A stretch of 64,000 nt of DNA, taken from contig WBMZ01010845.1 in assembly GCA_013400975.1 (NCBI GenBank), positions 104,187 through 168,186 on the forward strand, given 5' to 3'. The notes under the pieces were generated by a model, which ran no database searches, had not been told where the DNA came from, and saw nothing but the letters and a program-made list of their open reading frames with translations. Shown piece after piece: positions 12,801-27,800 of this stretch. Position numbers and translations under genes: made by a program. Within the stretch, counting starts at the first letter, position 1. Each line of letters starts with the position of its first letter. Origin of the DNA: Atrichornis clamosus. Lineage: Eukaryota > Chordata > Aves > Passeriformes > Menuridae.

Positions 12801-15800
12801 TAACATTGCCATAGTTTCCTTGGTTTCTTACAACTCGGTAATTGGCTACAAAATGCAAACACACACAGTCAGTGTGCATCTCCAGAAAAACACAAGTCAA
12901 AACCAAAAAGGTCAGCAAAGCTGAAACAAAGAAAAAGGAAAGGAAAGAATAAATCCACAAAACTAATAACATGTGAGATCACTACACAAAAGGCCACACA
13001 ATGATAGACCATTACAGCAGTTAGAATTTGCTCAAATTTATTTTTAGTATGTAACTGTACTTGATACAATAGAGAAAGATAAACTGAAGTCACACAAATG
13101 AAAATTTAGCTCATTCTTCTCTCACATAGCCCCCAGTTCCTCATGCTCCCCAGGCAGAACTACCACCTCCAGGCTGTGCCTTGCATGTACATCAATATGT
13201 CTCTAGTATATTCTCTAGCCATTTTTTTCATGGGATTGATCCCTATGGCTTTCCAGGCCCTTCCTCCTCTGCTCTGGTCTCTGCTCCTCACCATGCTGGC
13301 ACTGTACCCCTCTGGAAACCTCTAAGGGGAGACTTGAGTCAGACATTGTTCTCGGAACGTGAAATGGGGAAAAGAAGCCTTGCAGGGGCAGACAGCAGAC
13401 AAAGCAGTAACTCTAATAAAAAGAATTACCAGCATAGATGATTTCCCCTTTACTTTCCTTTATTGTTACTGATAGTTCACCAGGTAGAAACTGAATGACA
13501 CCATGGGGATCATCATTCTTCAGAATGGTTATATTGACCCTTGTGGCATTCCCCAGCCTGCCTGGCATTTCACTGTAGCCACTGAGTACGACAGCATATG
13601 CCTCATCCAGCTAGAAGAGGGAAACTCAGTCAGAATAAAATGATTTATTCAGTATTTACATCCTAAATACATGGGTAAACATACACAGCCTCTAGTCCTT
13701 AGCCAGGTAGAGAGAAAAAAATTTCAAGAAAAGAGAATCACGTGCACTTTCTACATGCACAATGGTTTTCTACATCTTTGACATCTGTAACAGTGAAAGC
13801 AAAGATTTTTAAACCATTGACATTAAGCTAATTTTAGAAGAATGTATCAGCTGGCATTATTAATCAAATGGGATTTTGTACTTCATATACTTCTTGGAAA
13901 AAAGCCAACAGGAGATGCATTGTGGACCACTAAAACAAATATTGCATCTTTACAAAAAACATCAGTGTTGACAGAGGAGCACTGAATGCAATTACCAGAT
14001 ATTTAATGAAAAAGAAACAAAATGAAAGTGTTTGTTCATACAGAGTTCAATTAAACAATGCATTCTACACTACAGAACATCATGGATGTTAAAAATTTAT
14101 AAGGGTTCAAAGTTAAGCTTCAATTTAAAAAAAAAAAGCAATCCACTGAGGACTATTAAACCCAAAGATACCTTCTAGTTATCCAGGCATCCCTGGTTTG
14201 GAGGCTGCGAATACATTCTCTAGAAAAGCCATTGCATACTTGTTCTGCTCCTATATATTTTCCTATATTTTAATAAGTGACAAAATGTTATGCTGTGAAC
14301 GCAATTTGAAGAGAGGAAAATATTCGTTTCTACCTCTGGAATCCCATCCATCCTTGTCAAAAGAGTAATTATGATCTCTCTTTCCCCAGGCTTAAACTCC
14401 AGAATTCCTGTGCTTCCATAAAACTCATTATTGTCCCTTGGTTCTACAGTGTAGCGCAGAAACTGCCTGATGAGACTTCCTCTGCTGCGGACAATCTGCA
14501 GTTCCACAGAATCCCCTTCCTATAAAAAAAGAAAATCCATCATTTTACTTGCATTCTGCTAAGACTCAGTCATCCATAATGATGAAGAAAAGTTATTCAG
14601 ATAGCTACCTTGATATTGTAGGGACCTCTGGAAGAGGGAGAAAATTCAAACACTCCTCCAGGATCATCATTTTCCAAAATAGTAATTTCACAAGTAGTAA
14701 ACCCATATTTCAGTATTTGATTTTCCACACTGACCCTAGGAAAGGAAGGCAAAAGGGGGTTTTTGAGAGATGGTAAATACACATCTATGTGAAGGACATC
14801 TGAATCCTGATGAATTTTATGAATAAATTACGAAAACAATTTCCTACAAAGATCAAAGTAAATTAGGAAAGACAGATCAGTATGATTCATTCATTTGCAA
14901 AAAAAGAAAAAACAAACAACAAACCCCCCTTTGTTTCTGAAGTAAATTTGTTTTCTGATTATTTTTTACAGTTGATAGTTCCATGTTTATTAAGTCATAC
15001 ATGCACCCAACACAAAGGAAAAGAAATAGAATTGTGCACTAAAAATGTTCAGCCACATTCAGCATCATTTTGTATCTGGATCAAAACATAAGGGATGATT
15101 CAAAATTACTTAAACAAACAGAAATTATATTTCTTGCATTAATTTCCTCACATGTTAATTTTCAATTACATTGTTTTAAGTTCATTATATTAAAAACGCC
15201 AGAAAAACTACTACTGAAAGATGCATCAAGAATGCACCTTCAGACTGATGGTTTTGATATAATCTATTAAATGTTGGATTATGAAATCAGATTCCTGTGC
15301 ATCTTCCATGTTTTCTGGAAGAAAATTTCAATGAACAAACAGGAAATATCTATTTAAAAGGGTTACATTCCATGTTTATTGCATATTAAAAAAAAATGCC
15401 AGCAGAGAGAATAACTTGTGTTAACATAAAATAAAGGTATGTCACTCAAAAAAAAAACCCACAGAAAACTTCTCTATAGTTCTAGTCAGTTCAGGCATTT
15501 ATTTCTGGCAGTTTAAGACAACTAATCCATTATTGCATCAAACGCAGGAATATCAAACAATGAACCATGCATTTATAATTTTCATCATTCACAAATCCTA
15601 AATAAGCTTTCAAGACAGAAGCCCATGCCATCAAACTAAACACGAAAAGGGAAGCAAGCATTGTCTGAAGAGGTGCAAAAGACATGATTCCTGAGAGGAA
15701 AAGAAATTATAGACAGATTCTGTCCAAACCAATCACTCGTAAAACAAAGCATTGATTCACTGAAGACAAACCACAGCTCACTGCACTTACCCAAAGTACA

Positions 15801-18800
15801 CGACAAACCTTTCTGTCTCTACCCTGTGAACACAGAAGGAAAGATGGAAGGAAGGAAAGAAGAAAAGAAGGAAAGAAAGGGGGTGGGGGAAGTAATGAAA
15901 GTGACGCTTCCTGGAATTCAATAGTACTAATCTTAGATAATAACAACAGCACCACCACAAAGCTTTCTTTTCCCTTTCCAAACACATAATGTTCATTTTA
16001 TGGGAACCCTCCTTACCTGGCATTTTCCTGTTGACAAATGCTAGCAAGTAGGCAGTACCCACTGAGGAAAAATGACCCCATGACCAATTCAGCAAGTCAA
16101 GGCTCACTCATGGTATACCTGACCCTGCCCTCCTCCAGGAGCTTGATCACTGTCAACTTCTGTGTCTACTCATAACTGCACCACCCACCCACACTTATAA
16201 ATAGCCCTTCGCTCAAATAAAAATATATATAATCAACATGCCTCCTTTATGTGTTATTCTGTCAATCTGCCGTAGTAATGATAAAAACAGATTACCACAT
16301 TGGGAGTTATAAAATGTACATATCAAAAACTATTTTGGCACAAAATCACATCATACTTTATTTTTGACAATTTTTCAATTAGTCAGATTACCAGAGTAAA
16401 ATACCAAGAAACAAAAATACAAAAAAATAAGAAAAGAAACTAGAAACAAAATATCCACATATAAAAAAAATCAAGTCAGGTGAAATGACAGTATTATTTT
16501 GCAATGACAAGTAGGTACTGTGACTTAAGCTAAAATAAATATATATTTAAAATAAAACTTTTATCTCCTATTAAGATAGTATAATCAGATTAGCATAGAG
16601 TTTATAAAGTGAGCTTTTGACTTCAAAAATAATTCAGAGATAAAAGTTCAATAGATGTAGAAGTTCACTCAAAAGCTTGAGATAATAAAGTGAATACACT
16701 TGCAGCTACATCCCTTCAAATAGGAGATCTGAGCTAACAGAAATTTCTCAGTGATTTCCAATGAGGCTACATTTTAAATACTATATATCAAGATATTCTC
16801 CCTTCCTTCAGAAACATATGCAAAAGCTTTCCAAAACTATTAAACATTTTAAAATTTTAAAAATCAAGGTAAAAATTCCAGAGCTAAAATTTATGCTGAA
16901 TTTTCATTATATTGGTCTTAATGGTAAATTTAATTATATCACTAAGCTGTTGGTAATATATTTCACAGCAGAGAATACAAATGAACCATTATGTCAAGAG
17001 AGTTTTGAGATGTGTGTACAAGCCTAAGTGATTAAGACACAAGCATCAGAAAGTGAAAGGGCATGCCATAAATACCATCTCTTTCAGCTTCACGAAGCCA
17101 CACTGCATGAGTCCAAACAGAGCTCAGACTATTCAAGGCCTGTTAACCGAGGAGTAGGCTAGAATCTAGTGTTATGTTATAATGGACAATGGCAGCACTA
17201 CAGAAATCCAAGGGGTAGCAGAAATTAAACAGTCTCAAGGTACCATGAGGTGGCACCTTGAGCATCTCCAGGTATTCTTTGAAAGGACTGAGAACACTGG
17301 CCGTACTTATTACTTTTTAACAGTCAGATTGGAATCACGAGAACTTGCAAATTAGAAAGCAACTAATCAGATTCAGCTCATCCACTGTTAAAGAAAACCA
17401 TTATTTTGGAGTTTTCTCCAGCCTAGTTCCATTTTCAAAACTAGGATCACTTGATTGACTGATTGATTGATGGCTCTCACCATGTTTTCACTGGATGACT
17501 GGCTAGGTTGCTCCCACTGCTCTGATACATTAAATGTTTGTTACTATTCAAAACCAGCAGAGGGTGTTTGGGCACTGGACCAGGCTCCTCAGGGAAGTGG
17601 TCACAGCACCAAACCTGACAGAGTTCAAGAAGCATTTGGACAATGCTCTCAGGCACATGGTGTGACTCTTGGGGTGTCCTGTGCAGGGCAGAAGTTGGAC
17701 TCGATGATCCTGATGAGTCCCTTCCAACTCAGCATATTCAATCATTCTGTGATAAAATAGCCTTTGCAAAATGCAATAGAAGCAACAAGGCACAGGCTTC
17801 CAACCCTGAACAGCCATTCAGTGAGCAATGAACAGTGCACACAACAGAACCCCTCGTGTCTACACTGAGTTACACACATACAAATTCTTGTATTAACCCC
17901 AGACCAGGACCCATGGCGTGACCTCCTGGCTCAACTTTGGATTTGTCTTCTCACTGTGGACCTGTCTGGCAATCACTGAGCTGTGTCTGATGCCTGTGCC
18001 CATCACCCAAACCTGTCACGTTTTCCTGGCTTAACCTGTCCCAGCACCATGGCCCTGCCTCATGCCCTGGGCTCAAGGCTGTCCCCACTTTCCGTACGAG
18101 AAATCTCATCTGAAAAGGCTAGTCATCAGGGAAGCTTTTTCTTTAAACATACCTTAATTATTACTCAGCAAGAACTACAGATTAATTAGGACAATTAAGA
18201 GCAGTTTCAAAATGTTTCCTCACTTTTTAAAATGCATAGTACTATAAAGTAGCAGAAAGATTTTTGATTGATTTTAAAATAAAATGGCAATTATGAAATG
18301 AATACCACCACAAATAAAACAATAATTGTTAAGAGATGTGGTTGAATTTGATAGCTGTGAACCAAGAACTAGAATGCCAAAGAAAGTGAATGTTTTGAAA
18401 AGTCCATGAGGAAATGAACTGCGACTATTAATTTGTATTATTGTTAAAAACACACTTTTCTAAAAAACTTTCCCTTTTATCAGGTATCTCAGAAAGGTGC
18501 ACTCAAATTGCCTGTGGAATGTTACTCAATTTGTTTCCTAGATTTGTGTTCACCACTTCTTCAACTTTTTTCAGGATTACCTACTGACTTAATTAGCAAC
18601 AGGACCTAGTTTTAAAGAATTGTATTGAAGTAGGATTGGCCACATTACAAATTCCACACTGTTTCTCATTAGAGGGAATACCTCCTCTCCAGGTTTAATC
18701 CACTACTTATTTGATTTTGGAGGCCATTCTAACTTTTGCTATTCACAGCAGAAAATATATGGTGTTATTACTTTGAAAAGTAATAAAAACTAGCAGTAGG

Positions 18801-21800
18801 TGTCCAGTAACATACATTTAAATGTTCTAGTTTCAAATAACTTTTTCTCCATTAAAACAAGATCTGACCAAAGCCTTGAAGAAAAAGCCAATATTTTACA
18901 CTGAAAGACTTAATTCTTATAGCATCACATATATTTCTTCATGGAAGAATTACTTAAGAAAGATAAATATAGTTTTGAAATAGGCCCTAACTACAGGAAA
19001 TCCCCAAGTTAGAAAAATATCCCAAACTCCTTTAAATAGTATTTTAGTGTTTTTATCATAAAGCAATCTCTTAAACACAAAACCATCTTGACTAAATTTA
19101 GAAAATAAATTTTTTAACAAGTGTAAATGCAAAACATAGGCTTGACTTGAGTGGTGTGTTCAGTTTTGTGCCCCTCAGTTCAGGAACTCTGTATTTGTAC
19201 TATTGTTACTCTTAAAAACACACTTCTCTAAAAAACTTACTCTTCTATCAAGTATCTCAGAAAAGGTGTCCTTTCCCACTAGGCCACTTTCCAGGCACTC
19301 TGCCCCCAGCCTGTAGGGCTGCACGGGGTTGTTGTGGACTAAGTGTGGGACCTGTCACTTGGCCACTGGTGTTGGCCCATTGATCCAGCCTATCCAGATC
19401 CCTCTGCAGAGCCTTCCTGCCCTCCAGCAGATCAACACTCCCACCCAATTTGGTGTCATCTGCGAATTTACTAAGGGTCAGCTCAGACTCTGAATCCAGA
19501 TTAACAATAAAGATAACTGAACAGGACTGGCCCCAGCTCTGATCCCTGGGGGACACCACTGGTGACCGACTGCCAACTGGGTGCAGCACCATTCACCACC
19601 ACTCTCTGGGCCTGGCCATCCAGCCAGTTCTTAACCCAGTGAAGAGGGCGCTTGTCCAAGCTGTGGGCTGCCAGCTTTTCCAGGAGTATGCTGTGGAAGA
19701 TGGTGTCAAAGGCTTTGCTGAAGTCTATGTAGATAACATTCACTAAGGAAGGTCACTTGGTCATAAAAGGAGATCAGAGTGGTCAGGCAGGATCTGACTT
19801 TCCTAAATCCCTGCTGGCTGGGCCTGATCTCCTGATTGTCCCATAGGATCCCACTCAAGAGGCTTTGCTCCATAACCTTGCCAGCCACTGAGGTCAGGCT
19901 GACAGGCCTATAGTTCCCTGGAACTTCCTTCCAGCCCTACTTGTGGATGGGCATCACATTGGCCAACCTCCACTTGTCCGGGATCTCCTCAGTTGGCCAG
20001 GACTGATAAAAAATGATGGAGAGAGCTTGGTGAGCTCTTACACCAGCTCTCTCATCACCTTAGGATGAACCCCATCCAGTCTCATGGACTTGTGACCATT
20101 TAAGTGGCACAGCTGGTCACCTCCTCTGGGATTTCAGTGGGTCTATTCTGCTCCTTGTCCCTGTCTACCACTTCAGGGGGCCAATTGCCCTGAGGATAAT
20201 CAGTCTTACTGTTGGAGATGTCAAGTACCTCAGCCTGTATCACATCACAGAAATCACCAAACTATAAAAATCTGCATGTTACATTGCTTTAATTTTGCTT
20301 CTTTCTATGCATGTAATATATATAAATTAGATACATACATGAATCTGTTCTGGCATCTTAATTTATGTGAGTCATGAGTCAAAAAGGTTCTGAGTATAAA
20401 GACTATTTAAAGACTCAACTGTTCCTGGATTATAATTTTCACAAATTAAAATAAATTAATTTGTGTATTGCTCTTCCCAGACCCTAAAGTCCAGAAGTTC
20501 TCAGCATCATTCCTCTAAGAGTACCAACACAACCCATGTGCCCCAAGGGTCCTGGCACTTTGGTTGTGCCAACTGCCAAATTTATAGCCGTCTATCTGCT
20601 CTGGGGGATGAGAACTGCCAGTAGCAGAATATCTTCGGCAAAAATAAAAACAACAATCAGCTTTCCCTACAGACATCTGGCTTTATTAATGTTTAGTCTC
20701 AATTCAGGCCTATTCAGATATGGGCAGGCATTCAACTGAATCTGGTCCTAAAGAAAGAAAATATGAAGAAGCTTCAGCAGGTACAGGATTGCCTCGCTTC
20801 TTTATTGCTTATCTGTCTTCTTTGGAAGCATATGCTTCATGATATACATTGCCTTCCATTTTGTGGACAGCATTCATAGTTGTTTTTAACATCCATGGCC
20901 TACAGACGGTGACCATAGAGAAACGAAGGAAAATACTATTTTTAATGGCTTGGGAAGTTTCTTTTGTAATTATGAATGCAATCAAAGTAATTTAAAATGT
21001 AAACTGCCTTAACAACACCACGGAATTGTAAATAATACATCCTTGTTACAGCTAATTATTTTATTATTTTGTCCATGCTATTACTAATTGCAATAAATAG
21101 AATGATTATGAACATATTTCTATGTCTATAGTTTCATTAAAGTCCTTACATGCTCTATTTTTCTACTGACTTATGCTACAAGTTATAGAACAGTGCAAGC
21201 ACATCTACAGCACAGTGCATCTTTGTTTTCATGGTAATTCGCTACTGCTGTGAGGTGCTGGCTGCCAGTCATGGAAACTGAAATCTTCTGTTCATCCAGA
21301 AAACACAAACTATGTAGAAAGCAATACCACAAGCTTACACACATCACCCCGCCAGCATCCTTCACCCCTGCATTGAAGAGTCATCTCAGGCACTGAAAGG
21401 ATGGTCTTCACAGTCATTACATTCTTGGCTTCTGCTCACGTCAAAGTTGCCAAATTTCACTCATAGCCTTGAGGGACACTATCCAGGTCTAGACAAGAAT
21501 TCAGATTTTATCTCCTCCTTATTTACTTCTTTTTCCTGGCCAGACCACCTGTTCCTTACTTCACTCTCTGACCTTGCCAAGTGTGGGAAAGCTGCTTCTT
21601 GCTGGCACAATTTTTACCATCCACTTCATGATCAATAGAACCTGCTACTCCAGTCACACATAGCAGAAGCAGAACAGTGTTTGCATTTGTTCAGCTGCCA
21701 ATTCAATCCTCTTTGCAGACATAATTTTCAAGGCATGGGGTTACTACTTGGAGTAAGTGGCAGAAAGCTGTAATTACACATCCTGTAGAGCTGTCTGATA

Positions 21801-24800
21801 TTAAAAAGTTAACCTTTCATGCTGTCCACTTCCTCTACATACTTATTTGTCTCCTACCCTTCCACTTCAATGTTTTGGCCACCTGACCCAACTTCTTCAC
21901 AACTTAAACCATTATTTCTAATCTTAGTTTCCTTCTTTGTGCCAGAGACTCTAATAAACCTTCAGGTAAACCAGTTTCATCCACAGGAAGAAAAACAGAG
22001 AACTGCTTGCAATAGTCTCCATTTGGTTTTGTCTTGAACAGGACCATCTTTTCAACACAGTGAGTAACCAAGACAAAATGAAATAACTCATTCAGCACTA
22101 CTTGCATCCACCAGCCAGCTTCTATAGAACCAGGACAATCCTGCAATGGAACAGCATCTTTCCTGTGTGATAGAATGATGCTCAAAACCCAACATCAGTG
22201 ACAGCCTGGGGAGTTGGTTGCTGGTTTACTAGTGTGTACTTTATGTGAGTATCTGGTGTCAAAAGTTCCCAAGAGCTAGTCTGCACTTCCTATATATGAC
22301 AAGAATGCTTCCGCATAAAGTAAGGACTGTGTAAGTAGTAGATGTTCAGTGTAGACGTTGTAGCTGGCAGACTTCTCTTAGCATGTTTCCAGAAAAACCA
22401 ATTGAAAAAATAATTCAATAATTCTGAGTATTCTGAGTAGTGTTCACATGCAGATAAGAATATCTCCTGAGGCCTCTTACAGCCTTAACAATCCTGCAAT
22501 CCTGGTCTCACACAGAAGACTACAACACTGTGCTTCAGAAACACCATTGCTCCCTTTGTAGCTGAGGCAGGTGGTAATAGTCACACTGGCCTATTTCAGA
22601 AGTCAGCAGTTGTGATGGAATTTTCTAATTATCAAGAGCAAGCAATACTGAACACACAGATCAAACAAACAAAAAAAGCTGATCTAATTCTGCAACAATA
22701 TCCTGGCTATACATCTCCTAAGAAAAACACAGTTACATATTGCTTTCTACTATTCATTTTAGTTTTCCCCATTATCTCACTAAACATTACTTTTCTGAGA
22801 GTTATAATCAAGAGCTATAGCTCTATAACTAAAGATCAAAGCTAAAGGAACTCTTTTAGTAGCATACATTATTTTAACCAAAATATAAACAAAATTAAAT
22901 CATTAGATAATAAGCACAACATGGTTTCTTCCATTGATCATCAGTCAAAGATGATTCTATACACAGTCTGAATCAAGGGCCCAATAATGCTCCAAGAACT
23001 TAACACAATACCTAATTAATACTGTATATGTAGCAATGAATATTGCTATATATAAGTTGAGTATCACAACTGATACATATGAAAAAAGATTAGAGTACAA
23101 TACCTGTCCAAAGTTAGTAACACAGTTTCATTCATTTCAGGTATATCATCAGCTTTAATAGTAAGGTTGATTGCAGTATCACTTTGTCCAGATAAGAAAA
23201 CAACGGATCCATTAAAAGGACTTATATCATCATGTGTTACTGCCTTGTGATTAGGACCAGAGGGTTTCAAACTCCAAAATACTGTTGCTTGACCATCGGT
23301 CCCATCTCGATGCAATGCAATGGAGACCTGCAAAATATGCTGTGACTTGCAAAACTAGACACAAAACCAATTATCCCTTTGCAAATTACTATTTGAATAT
23401 GAGCCTCAAAATATTCACCTTGGGATTTTACTTATACATATGTATAAGATATGAAACCAAAGATGGTATATCAATGTAAATATATATACTGAATCTTATC
23501 CTTTTAGTTGTTTATCCATTATATACTTAGACATATATATTTATATATACTTCGTGGAGGGGACAGACTAATAATGTGACAAATCGCTTAGCACCCATAA
23601 AAACAAAAAACCTTGTATGACTGATTTAGTCAGTGCCCACCTCAACAAGACACAACCTAGCTTTTAAATGTAACCACCATACTCTGGTTGTGCTCTGCTT
23701 AAGGAAATCAGCAATTTTCTTCTGAGAATGAGAAACGTTCTCTGATTCAGGATTTGAGGGAAGATTTCAGTTAAGACAACTAGGGGGAAAAAAAGCAAAA
23801 TGTAAGACAAGATATTTTGTAAAGGTTTCTCTGGGACTAGAGATGGATGGCAATGCTTTTGAAAATGCTTCATTGGGTATTCAGAGACAAAAAAATTAAT
23901 GGAAAACAGACCCAGTGAGCCAAAGTATATATTCACATGTAAGTCAACTATAAGATACACAGACACTTCCATGAACTGGGATCAGTCCCACTTTACATGA
24001 CTGCCTTTGCAGTTGGTGAGAGAGGTTACACTGTCTGCAGTATCTTTTGCTCACTTTGAGCATGAAGGCCTAACCAGTTCTATAAGCTTACAGAGGAAGC
24101 AAAGTTCAACCTCATTTATCTGATGACTAACACATTATTTCAGATCTTAATCTTACCAGCAATTTTTTTCGTTTTTGTGTTCTTTAAAGAAGGAGAATTT
24201 TTGGGATAAGACAGAACTTAGAGGAAGGATTATTCTCACATTAACTTTCAAATGTCACAATGGACATAGCAAACTTTGCTTTCTCCAAGTAAGTTTTCCA
24301 TACTAAGGGACAATATAAACATGTTTACTTACCACTGTAGCAGGGGATTCTTCTGGCTCAGAAAGAATAATTGGAAGATTGCTAGTAAAGCCTATTTCTC
24401 CATTTGCAATATCGGGAGTAATCCTCAGAGAAATATTCCGAATCTCACCTAATCTGGGACTCACAGGTGGGATAAGAGGAATTCTATTCACCAGCTCAAC
24501 TTTTTCCAGCTGTAGGAAAAAGTAAGGAAAACTTGAGAAATAAGAAGCCTTAGTACCAAGCAAGAACTATTCTGACATTTTGGAATAAGTTTCATACACA
24601 AGAAGAAAACATCTCCAGAATAAATTTCTCCTACTGGCAACATTGCTGTTATAAAAATGTGTAAGTAGCTGTGTAAGAAATGAAGTGGATAACATTGAGC
24701 CTTTTCAGCAGAATGGTATGCCTTTCAGATAAGTCATGTTTATGTACACAACTAAATGTATGTAAAGAGAGAATAAATTCTGAATTGCCTTCTAAATTGG

Positions 24801-27800
24801 GCAATTCATTAGATCTATGAACTGATCTGACAAGCACCCAAGTTGTTGTTCTAACTTCAATTTTTTGCCATGCATTTATAAAAATCTGCTGAAGTCAGAT
24901 AATAATTTACAGCCTCTCATGAAGCGAAAGAATAATTGAATCTTCTTTCCTCTGTCAAAAAACTGTAAGGACTTCTTTATTTAAAATATGTTAGAATTAC
25001 ATTCAGAATTGAAAATCAGTACCAGATTTCAAAACTGTAGTCTCCTCTCACATTATCATATTTTTGCTGGTTTATTTATACGAAGAAGAAATAGAAAAAT
25101 GTTTGTTCTTTCTTTGAATGGGATATACCACTCACTTAGCCCATCAGCAGCACTGACATGATAGGAAAAGCAGGATTTCCCTTGTTTTACTTGTTTTAAT
25201 ATTTCTTGAAAATATAATTTATACCACCTTGAAATTCTGTCTACATGCATCATAATAACAGATGTTTCCATGACAGATTTGTATATACTTCTGAAAATAT
25301 TTCACTGGTGCATGAACCACGAACAACAACCACCTTTTAATTCCCATTACGATATTTTTTCTTGGAGTTATCAGATGCTATCAAATAGGTTTTAGTGGAG
25401 GAGGGGAAAGTGGCTTTATTGAAATCCATATAGTGATCCTGCATCCCCTTTTTAACTGATGAACTTTAAAGCCCTTTGATTCTTAAAACCAATTTATATA
25501 AAATACTTGGACTGTACTTAGTTCTACTGTTGCTAAAGTAACACTCAAAAATATTAATGCACATTTTATTTGATGGTAGATGGGAATTGTTTTATGAATT
25601 CTGTATTTAGAAAATGATTCTTAACCATACAAGCTAGGTATTGTGAGTCTGAGGAACAGAGGGTGCAACTGTTTCCTTGTTTTCTAAGATTTCTTTTAGA
25701 GTAGGCTCTAATGCCACAATTAAGAGTATGCAAGTGGACCTCTGTCATGGTTGTTAGCTCAGTAAAGTTTCTGAAATACTACAGAGCTGAAAGAATTCCC
25801 TTTGTAAAGTGCTTCTGATCCTGGATAGTAGCTTTGAGATGAAAGTAATAATTAGTGAAGTATCAAGATTTTTTTTAAGTTCAGTGTTTCCTTTTAAAGC
25901 ATATCAGCTCATGAGGAAAAAAAATGCATTGTGAATTGAATAATGACAAGAAATTTATTAAATTGGTTAATCTTCCTGTCCATACCAACAGTAGTCTTCA
26001 CATCAAACAACAATAGGTTATTTAATTGAAGATGTCACTGAAGAATGTTAATCTAACTTTTCCAGTTCCTCTATCCGTTCTCTTGAGGTGTTTAAGCTTC
26101 ATTTCTTCCTCCACTCTTCCTCCTCCAATTTCTAAGTTGATCCTTTACTGGGCCTAGTACAAACTTTGTAATCTCATTCCAAATATGTTTTCTGAGGTTA
26201 CCATTCATTGACGATGTAGAAGGATTGTCGTAGTGATAAGTACAGGTATTTTTCTTCCTTTTCTAAATTAATTATTTGTGCTGGAAGTTGCCTCTGATTT
26301 TGTTTATTCAAATAAAAGTATTTTTATATTTCATGGAGAAAGTACAGAACATCCACCCCCTATCTCCCTGGAATCTGCAGTTTAGAAAACCAGGCCAAGT
26401 GCCGGCTTTCTTAAACACTTGTCACACAGGTGTCTTGGCCACAGCCCACACTACAATGTTATTTGTGATCACCTAAAAGGAGCTTGGAATTGGATACTTG
26501 AATTCTTCTGTAGATCTTCCAGATCTCATGCAGATGTTAAAATACACTAATCTATTCTAATATTTTAGACTTCCCTATCTAACTGTGAATGTAAGAAGAG
26601 TGTGTGCTAGTAAAACAAGAATATAGTTCAGGCAATACTTTTTTCTCTGTTTTTGTTTGTGTTGGGGATTTTTTGTTTGGATTTTTTTGCTTGTTTTTTT
26701 TAATAGAATGTAGGGGGAAGGATGTGGAGGGAAGACATCTTTTTAAGTAATGAAAACATCTTCACTAGACTATAAATGAAAGACAAAACCTACTAAATGT
26801 TAAGTTTATGATTTAATATCAACATCGCCACTTGAAAATTTTGAAGACACCTCACTTAAAATTAAAAGATTAAAAAGAACTAAGAAATGACTCTGAGATT
26901 TGTGCTTTGGATGCACCAAGTCATTCCTTTGTATATCCCTGTGTATCAAGGGTGCTCCCCGGGCTCATGATCCCAGACAACCACAGTAGCAATAGTTAAT
27001 CAAAGGAAGTCGAGATGATGGGGTAGTCTTAGCTGAAGATGAGAAAATAAGCTTAACAATTACTGATTACAATGCTCAGGATCTCCCACAGCAGTATATC
27101 TGAACAATAACTTGGAAACATGTAAGCAAATTTAGTTTTCTCCAGTGAGAAATGAAAAACAAATCATTGGAAACATTTTTTTGAAAGCCCAGCTTTCTTT
27201 CAAAAGCATAATTTTAGTGAATTTTTCCAGCCAATTTTATGAGCAATGACAGAATTTCCCTTTTCACAAATTCATATAGGAAAAAAAAAAAAAAAAAGGA
27301 AGAAACCAATAGCGAAAACTAGAAGAAATACTTTTCAAGTTCTCTGGTCAAAGTTGCACATAAATCAAACATATGTTTGCCTGTTTTTAATTTAAATTTA
27401 CTTACTTGTAATTTCTAAAATCTGTCATACTTCTGTAATTTAGGAGCCTTGATTTGGTTAAATAAAAAGCCAACGGTTAGACAGAATAATGTAACTGAAA
27501 AGGTAACCAATCTCTGCAACGCTGATCATATTTTGTTAAATTTCATGATTAATACCTGAATCCTATTAGGACAGTCTATTTTTTTTTAATGGGGTAATTA
27601 GTAAATAATGATTAGGAATAAAACTCTTTACAGCATATTTGTGAAAGCTGTATCTAAACAAGAACATTTACTCAGCTACAGAGTTAATCACTTCTTTCTT
27701 TCCTTCATTTTATCAGGCAGGATCAATTTAATTAAATTAAAAGAGAAGGAGCCACTATGATTTTATATCCTTCATATTACACAGGCTAAAAAAACCACCC

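Larger units (their letters stand above)
11455..14333 (-). other. ADGRV1 introns between exons 12 and 16 (excluding exons 13-15)
   Basis: Four introns of 397, 706, 584 and 723 bases. The 11,455-11,851 intron has an A17 run at 11,689-11,705. A C/T-rich stretch at about 13,120-13,330 stands out mildly from the AT-rich background but matches no family I know. Confidence 0.8.
14736..23103 (-). other. ADGRV1 8.4-kb intron between exons 10 and 11
   Basis: The largest intron between coding exons. It holds a polypurine tract (15,838-15,896), a CR1 3' end (17,561-17,757), a GC-richer unassigned block (about 17,850-18,110), a duplicated roughly 70-bp segment (18,432-18,502 and 19,194-19,270) and a broken CR1 reverse-transcriptase segment (19,268-20,240). 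From 20,250 to 23,100 I see no recognisable element. Confidence 0.85.

Noticed and set aside
19154..20240. CR1 with a twin-priming inversion, joining the plus-strand scrap at 19,154 and the minus-strand block
   Set aside because: In twin priming the inverted 5' part lies upstream of the 3' part; the order and orientation here do not fit, so separate events are more likely.
21904..22185. 93-residue minus-strand open frame with a protein-like composition
   Set aside because: It starts with TTG rather than ATG, matches no family I recognise, has no continuation in frame on either side and does not fit ADGRV1 between exons 10 and 11.
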